A stretch of 64,000 bases of DNA from contig NZ_QLLO01000001.1 in the NCBI RefSeq assembly GCF_003259525.1, positions 310,001 through 374,000 on the forward strand, read 5' to 3'. The notes beneath the pieces were generated by a model. The model was not told where the DNA came from and searched no databases. It worked only from the letters and a program-made list of their open reading frames with translations. Source of the stretch: Olleya aquimaris. Its GTDB lineage: Bacteria > Bacteroidota > Bacteroidia > Flavobacteriales > Flavobacteriaceae. This document shows positions 9,242 to 17,591 of the stretch, in pieces; position 1 is the stretch's first letter; every line of letters begins with the position of its first letter. A program made the position numbers and the translations under genes.

Positions 9242-9574
9242 ATGAACACGCTTAGAAACAAAGTACAGTTGATTGGTAACTTAGGACAAGATCCAGAAAT
9301 CATCAATTTAGAATCAGGAAAAAAATTGGCAAAATTCTCTTTAGCCACTAACGAGAGTTATAAAGATGCTAATGGAACAAAACAAACTAAAACCGATTGG
9401 CACAATATTGTGGCTTGGGGAAAAACAGCAGATATTGTAGAGAAATATGTAATTAAAGGAAAAGAAGTTGCAGTAGAAGGGAAGCTGACAACCAGAACAT
9501 GGGAAGATAAAGATGGTATGAAGCGCTACATTACCGAAGTGGTTTGTAACGAGTTATTAATGCTTGGGAAGTAA
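9242..9574 (+). CDS. ssb: Single-stranded DNA-binding protein, short form
   Basis: OB-fold SSB spanning residues 3-105 (NKVQLIGNLGQDPE, KLAKFSLATNESY, TDWHNIVAWGKTADI, GKEVAVEGKLTTRTW). It is only 110 aa and stops right after the OB fold. The usual flexible linker and acidic C-terminal tip (DDDLPF-type), which recruit replication and repair partners, are missing, so this is probably a second SSB paralogue and not the main replication SSB. Monocistronic, with a perfect-palindrome terminator just downstream. Confidence 0.92.
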   Translation: MNTLRNKVQLIGNLGQDPEIINLESGKKLAKFSLATNESYKDANGTKQTKTDWHNIVAWGKTADIVEKYVIKGKEVAVEGKLTTRTWEDKDGMKRYITEVVCNELLMLGK

Positions 9575-9591
9575 CATTTATTTAGTTAGTT

Positions 9592-9621
9592 AAAAAAGGC
9601 TCGCAATTGCGAGCCTTTTTT
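9592..9621 (+). terminator. Terminator after ssb
   Basis: GGCTCGCAATTGCGAGCC at 9598-9615 is a perfect palindrome flanked by an A-run and a T-run. It can act in both directions. Confidence 0.85.
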
Positions 9622-9626
9622 AATTT

Positions 9627-9827
9627 CTAACAGGGAATATTGGTCTCATTGTGATAAACACTTATTCCTAAAACATAAAAATCTGTAATCTTAATTTTAT
9701 ACTTTAACATTTTATTACATGGAGAATAGGTTACTTCTTTTCCAAAAAATTTAACTCCTAAGAACTTAAATAATATTGGTTTTCTTTCAATTTTGGTAAG
9801 GTCCTGTTTAACTTCTACTGTTTTCAT
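9627..9827 (-). CDS. Small hypothetical protein
   Basis: A 66-aa lysine-rich reading frame ending a few bases from the ssb terminator. It has no signal peptide, no membrane helix and no recognised motif; two Cys (near residue 37 and the last residue) stand out. It is bounded on both sides by the two similar terminator hairpins at 9592-9621 and 10022-10055. No clear promoter box is seen upstream. It could be a real small gene or a chance frame. Confidence 0.45.
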   Translation of the reverse strand: MKTVEVKQDLTKIERKPILFKFLGVKFFGKEVTYSPCNKMLKYKIKITDFYVLGISVYHNETNIPC

Positions 9828-10021
9828 AATTGATATATTTTAAATTTATAATTTTTATAAACCTAATATTATACAGCTTTAAAATAAACACTTAACTTAT
9901 TATGTGTTTACCTCAATTGATTAAGTGTATAAAAATATCAATATCTATATTTAGAGCATTAGTTTATACAAGAGGTGTTATGTAGATATTTCTAGAGATT
10001 GATATTAATTTAATTTTAGAC

Positions 10022-10055
10022 AAAAAAAAGACTCGCAATTGCGAGCCTTTCTTGG
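10022..10055 (-). terminator. Terminator after the small charged lipoprotein gene
   Basis: The core CTCGCAATTGCGAG is shared with the ssb terminator; one pair in the stem is mismatched (GACTCGC versus GCGAGCC). Read on the minus strand it ends in a run of T. Confidence 0.7.
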
Positions 10056-10070
10056 TGTTTAATAAAACTA

Positions 10071-10283
10071 TTAATCTTCCTCTTTCACTTTAATTTCGTC
10101 GTCTGTGATTTTAACCTTTTTATCTTCGGTTTCCATCTTAATTTTGTCGTCTTTGACTTTTATTTCTGCACCATCATCTTTCATTTCTTGGATAACTTTT
10201 TCTTTTTCTGATTCCTCTCTACAAGACGTAAAAGAAGTGGTCATAAAAGTTAGTGTCAGTATTGTTAAAAATAATTTTTTCAT
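10071..10283 (-). CDS. Small charged lipoprotein
   Basis: A 70-aa lipoprotein: signal peptide of about 20 residues with lipobox TSC, then CREESEKEK and an almost entirely Lys/Glu/Asp tail in which a short unit recurs (EIKVKDDKIK, KVKITDDEIKVK). No fold is recognised; the repeat suggests an extended or beta-strand polyelectrolyte at the outer membrane. Neighbours are stress-type small proteins read in the same direction. Confidence 0.7.
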   Translation of the reverse strand: MKKLFLTILTLTFMTTSFTSCREESEKEKVIQEMKDDGAEIKVKDDKIKMETEDKKVKITDDEIKVKEED

Positions 10284-10324
10284 AATTTTAGTGTTTAAGT
10301 ATTAATATTTAGATAAGTTTATTA

Positions 10325-10780
10325 TTAAACTATATCTTCTAGTTTTTTAACTGTGTTTAATGCCGATTTAACTGTGGTTAATTGAGATTGCACAATAGTT
10401 TTAATTTCTGGGTTATTGTTAAAATTTTCTAATTGTGACTCGTATTCTTCCACACTAGCTTTTTCACCTCTTATACACTCTTCCAATAGTGCTTCATCGG
10501 TATCTTTAGACAATGTAGATTTAATATTAATCCACCCTCTGTGCAAATCGCCCTTTAGGGTACCATCTGTTTTAGGTTCTGCATTATGCTTTCTAATTTG
10601 ATGATCTAATTCTGTAGCAAAAGTATTACGTTGTAATGCTTTTTGTTGTAACCAATTTTTTAAGTGTTGGTTTTCTGTTTTAGTCATCACTTGTTTATAT
10701 CCAGCTTCTGCATCGTAATTTTTTTGTAATAATTCTTGTAATGCATTTACTGTATCTTGATTTGATTGTGTAGTTTTCAT
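10325..10780 (-). CDS. PA2169 family four-helix-bundle protein (DUF2383)
   Basis: A 151-aa soluble helical protein: VNALQELLQKNYDAEAGYK, then HLKNWLQQKALQRNTFATELDHQI, HRGWINIK and LEECIRGEKASVEEYESQL. This is the ferritin-like DUF2383/PA2169 pattern, with conserved Glu and His positions that could bind metal. These proteins are common in stress-induced clusters of Bacteroidota; their reaction is unproven. No signal peptide. Confidence 0.88.
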   Translation of the reverse strand: MKTTQSNQDTVNALQELLQKNYDAEAGYKQVMTKTENQHLKNWLQQKALQRNTFATELDHQIRKHNAEPKTDGTLKGDLHRGWINIKSTLSKDTDEALLEECIRGEKASVEEYESQLENFNNNPEIKTIVQSQLTTVKSALNTVKKLEDIV

Positions 10781-10813
10781 AGTTTTTTATGTTTTAGTTG
10801 TTAATAATTAATG

Positions 10814-11284
10814 TTAGAATCTGTAACGTAATCCTAATGCAATATCAAAATCGACATCATCGCTAAAGTCATCGTTAAACCCTAATTCTGGTCTAAAGTC
10901 TAATGATATTTGTAAAGGAATATTAAAGTTGTACTCAATTCCGATATCTCCAGCAATTAACCCATAGGTTCCATCGACATTTCCAGCATCATAAGCTCCA
11001 AATCCTGCACCTGCACCAACAAACCAATTAAAGTTGTTATCTATAGGCATGACCCATTGGTATAACCCAACTAATTTTATAACATCTACGTTATTAGAGT
11101 CTCTCCAGCCTAAATCAAATTCTAATCTGTTATTTTCTTTAAGGTATCTTTGGTAAGAAATCTCGGTACCTAAACCGTTATTGTCACCAAATCTTAACCC
11201 TATAGCGTTATTAGAAATGTCTTGTGCATTAACTGTGAAAGCGGTTAGAGTTACTGCAAGAATTGAAAAAATTAATTTTTTCAT
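10814..11284 (-). CDS. Small outer-membrane beta-barrel protein
   Basis: A 156-aa protein with a cleavable signal peptide (ending TVNAQ) and alternating strands ending in aromatic residues (ISYQRYL, LEFDLGWRD, LVGLYQWVMP, IGIEYNFNIPLQISLDFRPELGF), finishing LGLRYRF. A C-terminal Phe is the classic beta-barrel assembly signal. Probably an eight-stranded barrel; ligand unknown. Confidence 0.8.
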   Translation of the reverse strand: MKKLIFSILAVTLTAFTVNAQDISNNAIGLRFGDNNGLGTEISYQRYLKENNRLEFDLGWRDSNNVDVIKLVGLYQWVMPIDNNFNWFVGAGAGFGAYDAGNVDGTYGLIAGDIGIEYNFNIPLQISLDFRPELGFNDDFSDDVDFDIALGLRYRF

Positions 11285-11315
11285 ACGAATTGTTTTAAGT
11301 TATTATTGTTAAAAT

Positions 11316-11468
11316 TTATATGGTTTTACCACCAATAAATCTTAGTAGTACTGCTATTGCTGCAATGACTAATAAGACATGGATTAGTCCAGTTGTACTG
11401 TAGACAAAAAACCCAAGAGCCCAGCCTATTACAAGTATTACAGCTATTATATAAAGTAGGCTTCTCAT
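11316..11468 (-). CDS. lmo0937 family small membrane protein
   Basis: A 50-aa frame that I translated by hand: MRSLLYIIAVILVIGWALGF at the start, ending FIGGKTI, with two hydrophobic helices (about 4-21 and 29-45). This is the lmo0937-family pattern, a tiny two-helix membrane protein usually found beside stress genes. It fills the gap between the beta-barrel gene and the secreted repeat protein, all in one direction. Function unknown. Confidence 0.8.
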   Translation of the reverse strand: MRSLLYIIAVILVIGWALGFFVYSTTGLIHVLLVIAAIAVLLRFIGGKTI

Positions 11469-11487
11469 AATGATTGTGTGTTGTATT

Positions 11488-11925
11488 TTATTTTAAAGTT
11501 TTAAATGATTCGATAATATTAGCTTTTGGGACTTCTGAGTTTCCCATTAATTTTACCATTTTTTGTGCTTGATCTAATGAAGTTGCAATTCCGGTAGCAT
11601 AACCACGATCTGTTACCACTCCCCAAGTATAAACGCGTTCTGGATTTTTTTCATTTTTTAAAACAATACCAGTTACATCTTTTTCTATAATGGTTGTGTT
11701 TTTACCTAATGTTTCTATTTGTTTATTAGCTTCCTCAAATGTATCTGCGGTTCCGGTAAATACACCAGAAGTTGTTTTAATAGTCCATTGATATACTTGC
11801 GTTTTGGCTTCTACAACTTTTGGGTTATTGTTGTCTAATAAATAATTATCTAATAAGTCAAGTTCTGCTGCGTTAACAAATAAACTTGAAGCTATAAGTC
11901 CTAATGTAAATATTGTTTTTTTCAT
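11488..11925 (-). CDS. Secreted protein with two tandem repeats
   Basis: A 145-aa protein with a signal peptide ending at about residue 19 (VNAA). The mature part contains two similar modules: residues 44-74 (VYQWTIKTTSGVFTGTADTF and following) and 98-128 (VYTWGVVTDRGYATGIATSL and following), each probably two strands plus a helix. I do not recognise the family. It sits between the lmo0937-type gene and a lipoprotein in the stress-type cluster. Confidence 0.75.
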   Translation of the reverse strand: MKKTIFTLGLIASSLFVNAAELDLLDNYLLDNNNPKVVEAKTQVYQWTIKTTSGVFTGTADTFEEANKQIETLGKNTTIIEKDVTGIVLKNEKNPERVYTWGVVTDRGYATGIATSLDQAQKMVKLMGNSEVPKANIIESFKTLK

Positions 11926-11938
11926 AGTTTTTTGTTTT

Positions 11939-12502
11939 TTAACTGTTAGTATTAAGGTTGTTGATAATGTTATTGGTTTTAGATAAACTATTTTTTAATT
12001 TGGAATTAGTATAGTTTACCATTATTTTAAAGTCTTTGTTTTTTGTTGTTTGAGACAATTGATCTAATAAATACAATTGATTATCAATTCTTTTTTTTAA
12101 TTGTTTAGCAATGTTAATTTCATTGTTTTCTTTAGTTACATTTTTAGATAATTCGGAATAATTAGGTATTGAAATTAATTTTTCCGAAGCCATGTTGTTG
12201 TAATATTTTGCAACATAAACATGTGTTTCTTCAATGTTTTTTGCTAATTCTGCGATGCTATCTTTAGCCAACTTGTTTTGTAATATTTGACTTAATTTTA
12301 TAGCATCTTGATTGTCTTTTGATAGCATTAATAATAATTTTGCTTCTTTTTTACTATTATTAATAGCATCTATAGTTTGTTTTTGTTCTACGGTTTCAGA
12401 GTTATTGTTTTTAATTAGTTTATTACATGATATAAAACTTATAATTATTACTGTTACTAATAGAAATAAAACGCTTATTCTTCTGTTTGTTAAATACTTC
12501 AT
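11939..12502 (-). CDS. Helical lipoprotein, DUF4142-like
   Basis: A 187-aa protein with an N-terminal hydrophobic signal ending in lipobox ISFISC (Cys26), then a wholly helical, Asn/Lys-rich region with the pattern of DUF4142 proteins (AINNSKKEAKLLLMLSKDN, IEETHVYVAKYYNNM). DUF4142 is ferritin-like, but the metal residues are not clear here. Start chosen at the ATG at 12502. First gene of the series of small envelope genes. Confidence 0.6.
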   Translation of the reverse strand: MKYLTNRRISVLFLLVTVIIISFISCNKLIKNNNSETVEQKQTIDAINNSKKEAKLLLMLSKDNQDAIKLSQILQNKLAKDSIAELAKNIEETHVYVAKYYNNMASEKLISIPNYSELSKNVTKENNEINIAKQLKKRIDNQLYLLDQLSQTTKNKDFKIMVNYTNSKLKNSLSKTNNIINNLNTNS

Positions 12503-12718
12503 TTTCCACTCTTACTTTTAATACTACAAATATGCAAATGACTAATAGTTTGCGTATTACATCATTTACTGTATTATTTATAGAATTATCATTTTTTGTT
12601 TATTATTAAGCACTTTAGCTTAAACACAATACAAAGTAACAGACTTTATGACCTTTTTGTGTTACATGATTTTTAATATTGGTTACATGATTATAATACC
12701 TAACTAAAAATGGAGCAT

Positions 12719-12750
12719 AAAAAAAGCCTTACGTTTAGTAAGGCTTTTTT
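12719..12750 (-). terminator. Terminator after the histidine kinase operon
   Basis: AGCCTTAC and GTAAGGCT form the stem (loop GTTTA), bordered by A and T runs. The intergenic stretch 12503-12772 holds this hairpin and otherwise only AT-rich sequence. Confidence 0.8.
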
Positions 12751-12772
12751 ATAAGTAGTTATATGAATATAA

Positions 12773-14557
12773 TTAATCAATAGGTAAATACACTATAAAT
12801 GTGGCACCTTTACCAGGTGTACCTAAAGCTTTAATAAACCCTTTATGATTATCTGTTATTTTTTTACAAATAGAGAGGCCTATTCCTGTACCAGAATATT
12901 CCTCTTTATTATGTAATCTACTAAATAAAGTAAATATTTGCTCTGCATATTGGTTGTCAAACCCAATACCATTGTCTTTAAACATTATTTTATGATAAAA
13001 AGGTTTTTTAGCTTTATTTAAGTTTTCATCTTCTGAAGCATCAACAATTTGATGTGTTATAGAAATTTTTGGGATTCTGTCTTTGGATTTATACTTTATA
13101 GCGTTTCCTATTATATTAACAAATAGCTGCTGTATTTGAAATGGAATCACCCTAATGGTAGGAAATGTATCAGCTTTAATTACAACGTTTTCTTCAGAAA
13201 TCACTTCTGCTAAATCCTGCTTGGCTGCTTCAAGTAATAGATTAATGTTAGAGTCTTCAAATACTTTATCTGCTTTATTAGATCTTGAAAATTGCAGGAG
13301 ATCATCAATTAATACACGCATTCTAGTAGCTGCATTTTGTATTCTATCAATGTATTTTACTCCTCTTTCAGACAATTTATCTTCTTCTTCTTCTAGTCTT
13401 GATAAAAAAGTTTGAATTTTTCTAAGGGGTTCCTGTAAGTCATGACTAGCAACATGGTTAAAGGATGATAATTCTTTGTTACTGCGCTCTAGCTCGGTGT
13501 TACGTTCTTCTAATGCTTTGTAACTTGTAATTTCGTCTGTAATATCTGCAGTGGTACCAATTAAAATCAATTCGTTATCATCATTTACTATAGATTTTCC
13601 ATAGGCTTTTAAATGTTTTATGGTACCGTTTTTATGTATTACTCTGTAGTAAATATATGGTAGATCCACATTTTTCATCATTTGTTCTATTTGATGCGCA
13701 AATTGCTCTACATCTTCTGGATGAACAAATTGTTTAAAATTCTCTAAGGTAGGCTCAAAAGATTGTGGCTGTTCGCCTAATAACCTATAGAGGTTGTCTG
13801 AATAATTAAACGTATTTCCATCGACATGCCAAGTCCAGTTACCATGCTTACTAACAATTTCTGATTGGTTTGCAGACTCTTTAAAAAGCTCTAAAGATTC
13901 GTTAGCTTCATTTAATTTTTTCATGTTTTTAGAAATTTTTAAATAAGCTAAAAACATAATTGCTAACGTTAACAGTAATAAGGTAAAAAGTAATAGTGGT
14001 GTAGCTACTAAGTTGCTTTGATAATCAAGTTTTCTTTTTTCAAGAAGTTGGTTTTCTAAGTAAATCATATTATTAATATGATTTCTTATGGTATCCATTT
14101 CTTTCTGACCTTTTTTTAATTCGTTACTAAACTTTACACTATCAAAATAGTCTTCTGGATTTTCGTACTCTAGCGTTGTTTTAAAAGTTTCTAATCTATT
14201 ATTAATTAATGAATTTAAGTTTTTAAGATTAGATTGGTAAGTGGGATTATCGCTGGTTAAGGATTTTAATTCTGCAAAATTATTATTTATACGTTCTCTG
14301 CTATTTAAATAAGGTTCTAAAAAAACTGAGTCTTTTGTAACTAAAAAGCCACGATGTCCAGTCTCGGCATCTTTTAGGTAAGATAAAATTTGTTCTAACT
14401 CTACATTAATACGATATGTGTGTGTAACTAGCTCTCCAGATTTTGTTAAATCGCTGACACTTCTATAAGATAATGCGCCTAGTAATAAAATAAAGAAAGC
14501 ACTAATGTATAGTAGTGTTTTAAAAAAATTGATATTATTATTTAATTTTTTTATCAT
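12773..14557 (-). CDS. CHASE3-PAS sensor histidine kinase
   Basis: A 594-aa membrane kinase. Order: TM1 (about 12-30), CHASE3 sensor (about 35-175, with DAETGHRGFLVTKDSVFLEPY), TM2 (about 187-207), PAS with PAC (about 235-345), HisKA with phospho-acceptor H372 in FNHVASHDLQEPL, and HATPase with NAIKYKS, DNGIGFD and GTGIGLSICKKI. Sequence resembles bacteriophytochrome-like (Cph1-type) kinases that signal to stand-alone receivers. Lies 3 nt after the receiver gene in the operon. The sensed signal is unknown. Confidence 0.93.
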   Translation of the reverse strand: MIKKLNNNINFFKTLLYISAFFILLLGALSYRSVSDLTKSGELVTHTYRINVELEQILSYLKDAETGHRGFLVTKDSVFLEPYLNSRERINNNFAELKSLTSDNPTYQSNLKNLNSLINNRLETFKTTLEYENPEDYFDSVKFSNELKKGQKEMDTIRNHINNMIYLENQLLEKRKLDYQSNLVATPLLLFTLLLLTLAIMFLAYLKISKNMKKLNEANESLELFKESANQSEIVSKHGNWTWHVDGNTFNYSDNLYRLLGEQPQSFEPTLENFKQFVHPEDVEQFAHQIEQMMKNVDLPYIYYRVIHKNGTIKHLKAYGKSIVNDDNELILIGTTADITDEITSYKALEERNTELERSNKELSSFNHVASHDLQEPLRKIQTFLSRLEEEEDKLSERGVKYIDRIQNAATRMRVLIDDLLQFSRSNKADKVFEDSNINLLLEAAKQDLAEVISEENVVIKADTFPTIRVIPFQIQQLFVNIIGNAIKYKSKDRIPKISITHQIVDASEDENLNKAKKPFYHKIMFKDNGIGFDNQYAEQIFTLFSRLHNKEEYSGTGIGLSICKKITDNHKGFIKALGTPGKGATFIVYLPID

Positions 14558-14560
14558 GAT

Positions 14561-15007
14561 TTAAAAACGCAATAAAAAATTATCTTTATTCATGTTATTT
14601 GTGTGGTATTGCCAATTTATGGTAACTACATCTGATAACACTTTTTTTAAAGTTTTAAAATCGCTAGGTTTTTTTATATAGATATTGGCTCCTTGTACAA
14701 AAGTGTTTTCTATGTCTTCTTCTGAAGCTGAAGTCGAATAAATAGCAATTGCAATATCTTTAAATTTAGGATTTTGCTTGATTTCTTTTAAACATTCTAA
14801 TCCAGATTTTCTGGGCATATTTAAGTCTAAAAATAACACATTTGGTAATAAAGCGTCCTCACTATTTAAGTAATCCATTAAGTAAACCCCATCGTTAAAT
14901 GTATTGACTTTACTTTTAATTTTTAGATCTTCAAATGCATCGGTAAAAAACATCCTGTCATCTTCATCATCGTCTGCCAATGCTATGTTAATATAATCTT
15001 CCTGCAT
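14561..15007 (-). CDS. Stand-alone response regulator receiver
   Basis: A 148-aa receiver domain without output domain: acidic pocket ADDDEDD near the N-terminus, phospho-acceptor D61 in FLDLNMPRKSG, conserved STSASEED and the lysine in IYIKKPSD. Rcp1-like receivers of this type pass phosphate or act by protein contact. Encoded between an AraC-type gene (5 nt away) and the CHASE3 kinase (3 nt away), so the three probably form one pathway. Confidence 0.93.
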   Translation of the reverse strand: MQEDYINIALADDDEDDRMFFTDAFEDLKIKSKVNTFNDGVYLMDYLNSEDALLPNVLFLDLNMPRKSGLECLKEIKQNPKFKDIAIAIYSTSASEEDIENTFVQGANIYIKKPSDFKTLKKVLSDVVTINWQYHTNNMNKDNFLLRF

Positions 15008-15012
15008 AATGG

Positions 15013-15576
15013 TTAGTTGTTATTTTGATTAAACTCTCTTCGTTTTGCTATAATCCTCTGAAATGCAGAAGGGGTAATACCAGTTGTATTTTTAAATTGT
15101 GTGCTTAAGTGTGCAACACTAGAGTAGTTAAGCCTAAACGCAATTTCTGTTAAGCTTAAATCTTCTTTTATAATAAGTTGTTTGGCGTGTTCTATTTTTT
15201 GAAGAATAATAAAATGCTCTATAGAAGTGTAAGTTACTTCAGAAAATAAATTAGATAAATAACCATAACTATGCCCTAATGCATCTGCAAGATAAACAGA
15301 GCTTTTAACATTTACAGTCGTGTCTTCATTAAATACCATATCTATAATAGTATCTTTTATTTTTTGAACAAGTATACTTTTTTGGTTTTCTACAACTTCT
15401 ATATGATAGGCTTCTAAAGCTTGTTGTAATTCTTGCTGACGTTGCTTGCTTAATTTTTCTAATACTTCAATTTCACCAAACGCAATGACCTTATAATTAA
15501 TGCCTTGATCCGTTAAAACTTCATCTAATATTTTTTGGCAAAGCAAATTAAAATTGAATTTAAAAAATAAAGTCAT
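15013..15576 (-). CDS. AraC family transcriptional regulator
   Basis: A 187-aa regulator with a C-terminal two-helix-turn-helix AraC domain (about 85-180; LSLTEIAFRLNYSSVAHLSTQF and TGITPSAFQRI). The N-terminal part (about 1-75) is short and lacks a cupin ligand domain. It heads the AraC / receiver / kinase operon. Its output could be tuned by the receiver or kinase; this is inference from gene order only. Confidence 0.92.
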   Translation of the reverse strand: MTLFFKFNFNLLCQKILDEVLTDQGINYKVIAFGEIEVLEKLSKQRQQELQQALEAYHIEVVENQKSILVQKIKDTIIDMVFNEDTTVNVKSSVYLADALGHSYGYLSNLFSEVTYTSIEHFIILQKIEHAKQLIIKEDLSLTEIAFRLNYSSVAHLSTQFKNTTGITPSAFQRIIAKRREFNQNNN

Positions 15577-15631
15577 GTAATTTTTTATTGTAAAAATAAC
15601 ATATTACAATTAATAATCAGGAAGCTAAATG

Positions 15632-15973
15632 TTATTTTACCTGTTTAATTTTAGTAATTTTTGTATAGTTTGGTATAGTATATTTTGTTGTATTGCTAGT
15701 TGCAATTGTATCTAATTCTATAATCAATTCATTAGAAGTAATAATTACTGGTTTATCTAAGTTAGCAACTACTTTGTATTTTGGTAATTTAACTTTAATA
15801 TCAAAATAGTCATCACCTACCTCTAATAAATTGTCTTTAGACAGTGTAGTTGTGTTAATGTTATTTAAAGGCTCTAAATTATCTACAACCTCTACACCAG
15901 AATTTGCTGTCATAACAATTAAGGGTAAAATGCATAAAATAACTATAATAGATAATAATTTATTAGGATTCAT
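15632..15973 (-). CDS. Small secreted hypothetical protein
   Basis: A 113-aa protein with an N-terminal hydrophobic signal (residues 6-24) and a short exported region rich in beta-type residues (DDYFDIKVKLPKYKVVANLDKP). No recognised domain. It lies just upstream of the AraC operon, same strand, 55 nt away, so co-transcription is possible. Confidence 0.6.
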   Translation of the reverse strand: MNPNKLLSIIVILCILPLIVMTANSGVEVVDNLEPLNNINTTTLSKDNLLEVGDDYFDIKVKLPKYKVVANLDKPVIITSNELIIELDTIATSNTTKYTIPNYTKITKIKQVK

Positions 15974-16021
15974 AAAGATGGTATTAGGTTAATATTTTTT
16001 TAAATAATTTTAAGTTAAAAA

Positions 16022-16237
16022 TCATTCATTAGATTGATGTTCTCTTAAATTTTTAGGATTTTTTGGCGTCCTTTTATTAGGGTAAAAATCATACTTTACA
16101 TATAAAATCATCCTAATTAATATTAGGGTAAAACACAAAATTTTAAACGTATGTGCTAATTGCCCATCTAGAATAATATAACCCAACGCCCAAAAAACAA
16201 TAGCTAGAATAATTGATATGTTTTTTAATGCTTTCAT
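16022..16237 (-). CDS. Small two-helix membrane protein
   Basis: A 71-aa protein with two hydrophobic segments (about 7-24 and 30-47) and a polar, basic tail (NKRTPKNPKNLREH). No family recognised. Same direction as the following small secreted gene, 48 nt apart. Confidence 0.6.
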   Translation of the reverse strand: MKALKNISIILAIVFWALGYIILDGQLAHTFKILCFTLILIRMILYVKYDFYPNKRTPKNPKNLREHQSNE

Positions 16238-16424
16238 GGTTTAATATATCCGTTTTTTAATTTGATTAATGTTAGTATAATTTGTTTAAAGCTAATTTAC
16301 GACACAACACCAATTGATGCATTACACAATTTTTTCCTTTTGTTATATAATTTTTTAATTAAGGTCTAGTACCGGTTTTTTAAAGACTATATTTATCAAC
16401 TAAATTGATAAGAAAGGTTTTTAA

Positions 16425-17591
16425 ATGAAAGATGATTTAAATTTTTATAGAAATATTCCAAAAAATAATATACCTCTTTCTCAACTGCTAAATGACGAAA
16501 GCTTATTTGTTGGTGTTCCAAAAAATTGGTTTGTTGTTATTACAGATGTAGAAAACTCAACAATAGCAGTTGCAAATGGTCAACACAATGATGTTAATTT
16601 AAGTGCTACCGGAAGTATAATAACCGTTTTAAATACCTTAAAAAAACTTAATAATAACATAGAAGCACCTTACTTTTTTGGTGGAGATGGTTCTACATTT
16701 TTAATACCAAATGCTGTATTACAGGTTGTTTTAAATGCCTTACATAATTATGCCTTTCATATAGAAAAAACATTAGGGCTTGTATTGCGTATAGGATCTT
16801 TATCCCTAGAAACTGTTTATAATAACAATAAATCTGTAAGAATAACTAAACTTAGACATAATAAGTATTTGACAACACCTATTATATTAGGTAATGGACT
16901 TAAATATGCAGAGCAAATTATTAAAGAAAAATTTAACGAAGATAATGATGAGCTCCCTCAATTTGAATCTTTAAATCTTACCGGAATGGAATGTCGATGG
17001 GACGAAATATATCCAGACAAACCTGAAAAAAAAGTTATCTGCCTATTAGTAAGTTGTCATGACGAAAGCAAACAAGCAGAAATCTTTGGAATAATAATGA
17101 ATGAAATTAATTTTGTTTTTGGAGATTTAAATCAGCGTAATCCCATCTCTGCATTACAATTAAAGCTAAATACATCTATAGAAAAAATTAGAAGAGAGAT
17201 GTATGTTAAGTTAGGAAAATATAAAAGAAGTTATTTAATTACTAATTGGCTAATTACGGTATTTGGCAAATTTTATTTTAAATTTTCTAAAGCTGGAAAA
17301 TTATATGTTTACCGAGTTACCCAGTTGTCTGATACCATTATGTTGGATGGCTCAATTAATACCGTTATGGCAGGCACACCTAAACAGTTAAGTAAATTAA
17401 AGCTTTTACTGGATGATTTAGAATCTAAAAACTTAATAGTTTATGGTTTACACAGTACATATGCATCCATAATGTCTTGTTATATTGAGGATAGAGAAGA
17501 AAAACATATACACTTTGTAGATGGTACAGAAGGTGGTTATACTAGTGCTGCTATTGTCATTAAAAACAAAATAAAATCAATTAGCTATTAA
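16425..17591 (+). CDS. DUF3095 protein (class III cyclase-like)
   Basis: A 388-aa soluble protein of DUF3095. The N-terminal half resembles class III nucleotide cyclase domains: WFVVITDVENSTIAVANGQH (metal-binding Asp in ITDVENST) and YFFGGDGSTFLIP (second acidic site). The second half includes GLHSTYASIMSCYIEDREEKHIHFVDG. Cyclase activity of the family has not, to my knowledge, been shown. It runs into a convergent gene, with a 15-nt overlap of the two coding ends. Confidence 0.85.
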   Translation: MKDDLNFYRNIPKNNIPLSQLLNDESLFVGVPKNWFVVITDVENSTIAVANGQHNDVNLSATGSIITVLNTLKKLNNNIEAPYFFGGDGSTFLIPNAVLQVVLNALHNYAFHIEKTLGLVLRIGSLSLETVYNNNKSVRITKLRHNKYLTTPIILGNGLKYAEQIIKEKFNEDNDELPQFESLNLTGMECRWDEIYPDKPEKKVICLLVSCHDESKQAEIFGIIMNEINFVFGDLNQRNPISALQLKLNTSIEKIRREMYVKLGKYKRSYLITNWLITVFGKFYFKFSKAGKLYVYRVTQLSDTIMLDGSINTVMAGTPKQLSKLKLLLDDLESKNLIVYGLHSTYASIMSCYIEDREEKHIHFVDGTEGGYTSAAIVIKNKIKSISY

